Assembly (NCBI RefSeq): GCF_031877795.1 | Contig: NC_133954.1 | Span: 7,531,256-7,595,255 of the forward strand | Source: Strix aluco | Lineage: Eukaryota > Chordata > Aves > Strigiformes > Strigidae | Direction: 5' to 3' | DNA: 64,000 nucleotides | Shown: positions 63,970-64,000 of the stretch, piece after piece | How the letters are laid out: every line of letters begins with the position of its first letter | Numbering within the stretch: position 1 is the stretch's first letter | The notes under the pieces: generated by a model | Database searches by the model: none | What the model was told of the DNA's origin: nothing | What the model saw: only the letters and a program-made list of their open reading frames with translations | Translations under genes and position numbers: made by a program

Positions 63970-64000
63970 ACGCAGAGATTGGCTGGCCTAGGGACACTGT
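63970..64000 (+). CDS. FAM117A: Possible start of a further FAM117A exon, cut by the window end
   Basis: A pyrimidine-rich acceptor (TTTCTCTTTTTAG) precedes 31 bases which, in the phase left by exon 1, read DAEIGWPRDT. WPRD is part of the conserved GQWPRD motif of this family. Against this, the residues expected before that motif (the RRTFSLDTI block) are missing, so an exon may be undetected or the match may be chance. Confidence 0.28.

Overview
The window is vertebrate nuclear DNA, most likely from a bird. The evidence is two spliced, conserved vertebrate genes, CpG-island promoters, and a CR1 LINE 3' end with the typical avian tail (17540-17685, ending in repeated ATTCTGTG octamers). There are few other interspersed repeats. 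Nothing bacterial, viral or plasmid-like was seen, and I did not recognise a new multi-gene system. The most unusual material is in and around the KAT7 promoter.

Layout: (1) 1-28.26 kb is intergenic DNA with no gene I can support. It holds one CR1 tail, several decayed MIR-like SINE fragments, simple repeats, a 22-bp tandem repeat, a hairpin and a small CpG-rich patch near 14.6 kb. (2) 28.26-41.9 kb, minus strand, is the complete KAT7 (HBO1, MYST-family histone acetyltransferase) gene. Fifteen coding exons join without a frame break into 611 codons plus stop, with GT-AG introns throughout and a 1.7-kb 3' UTR ending at an AATAAA signal. (3) 40.6-42.15 kb is a CpG island. It contains five YY1-like GCCATCTTGG elements and a duplicated CCAAT-box module. 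(4) 41.9-53.4 kb is intergenic. It contains a chain of plausible plus-strand exons that could form a divergent transcript from the KAT7 island; I recognise no product. (5) 53.4-54.06 kb is a second CpG-rich promoter with five CCAAT boxes and the first coding exon of FAM117A on the plus strand. The rest of the window is its first intron. The last 31 bases may be the start of a further exon.

The divergent KAT7/FAM117A pair matches the human 17q21.33 order. On that order TAC4 should lie on the plus strand downstream of KAT7, but I could not identify it. KAT7 is the catalytic subunit of a chromatin acetyltransferase complex. FAM117A is a poorly characterised relative of FAM117B and GLCCI1. Their proximity reflects conserved synteny and does not imply a shared pathway.
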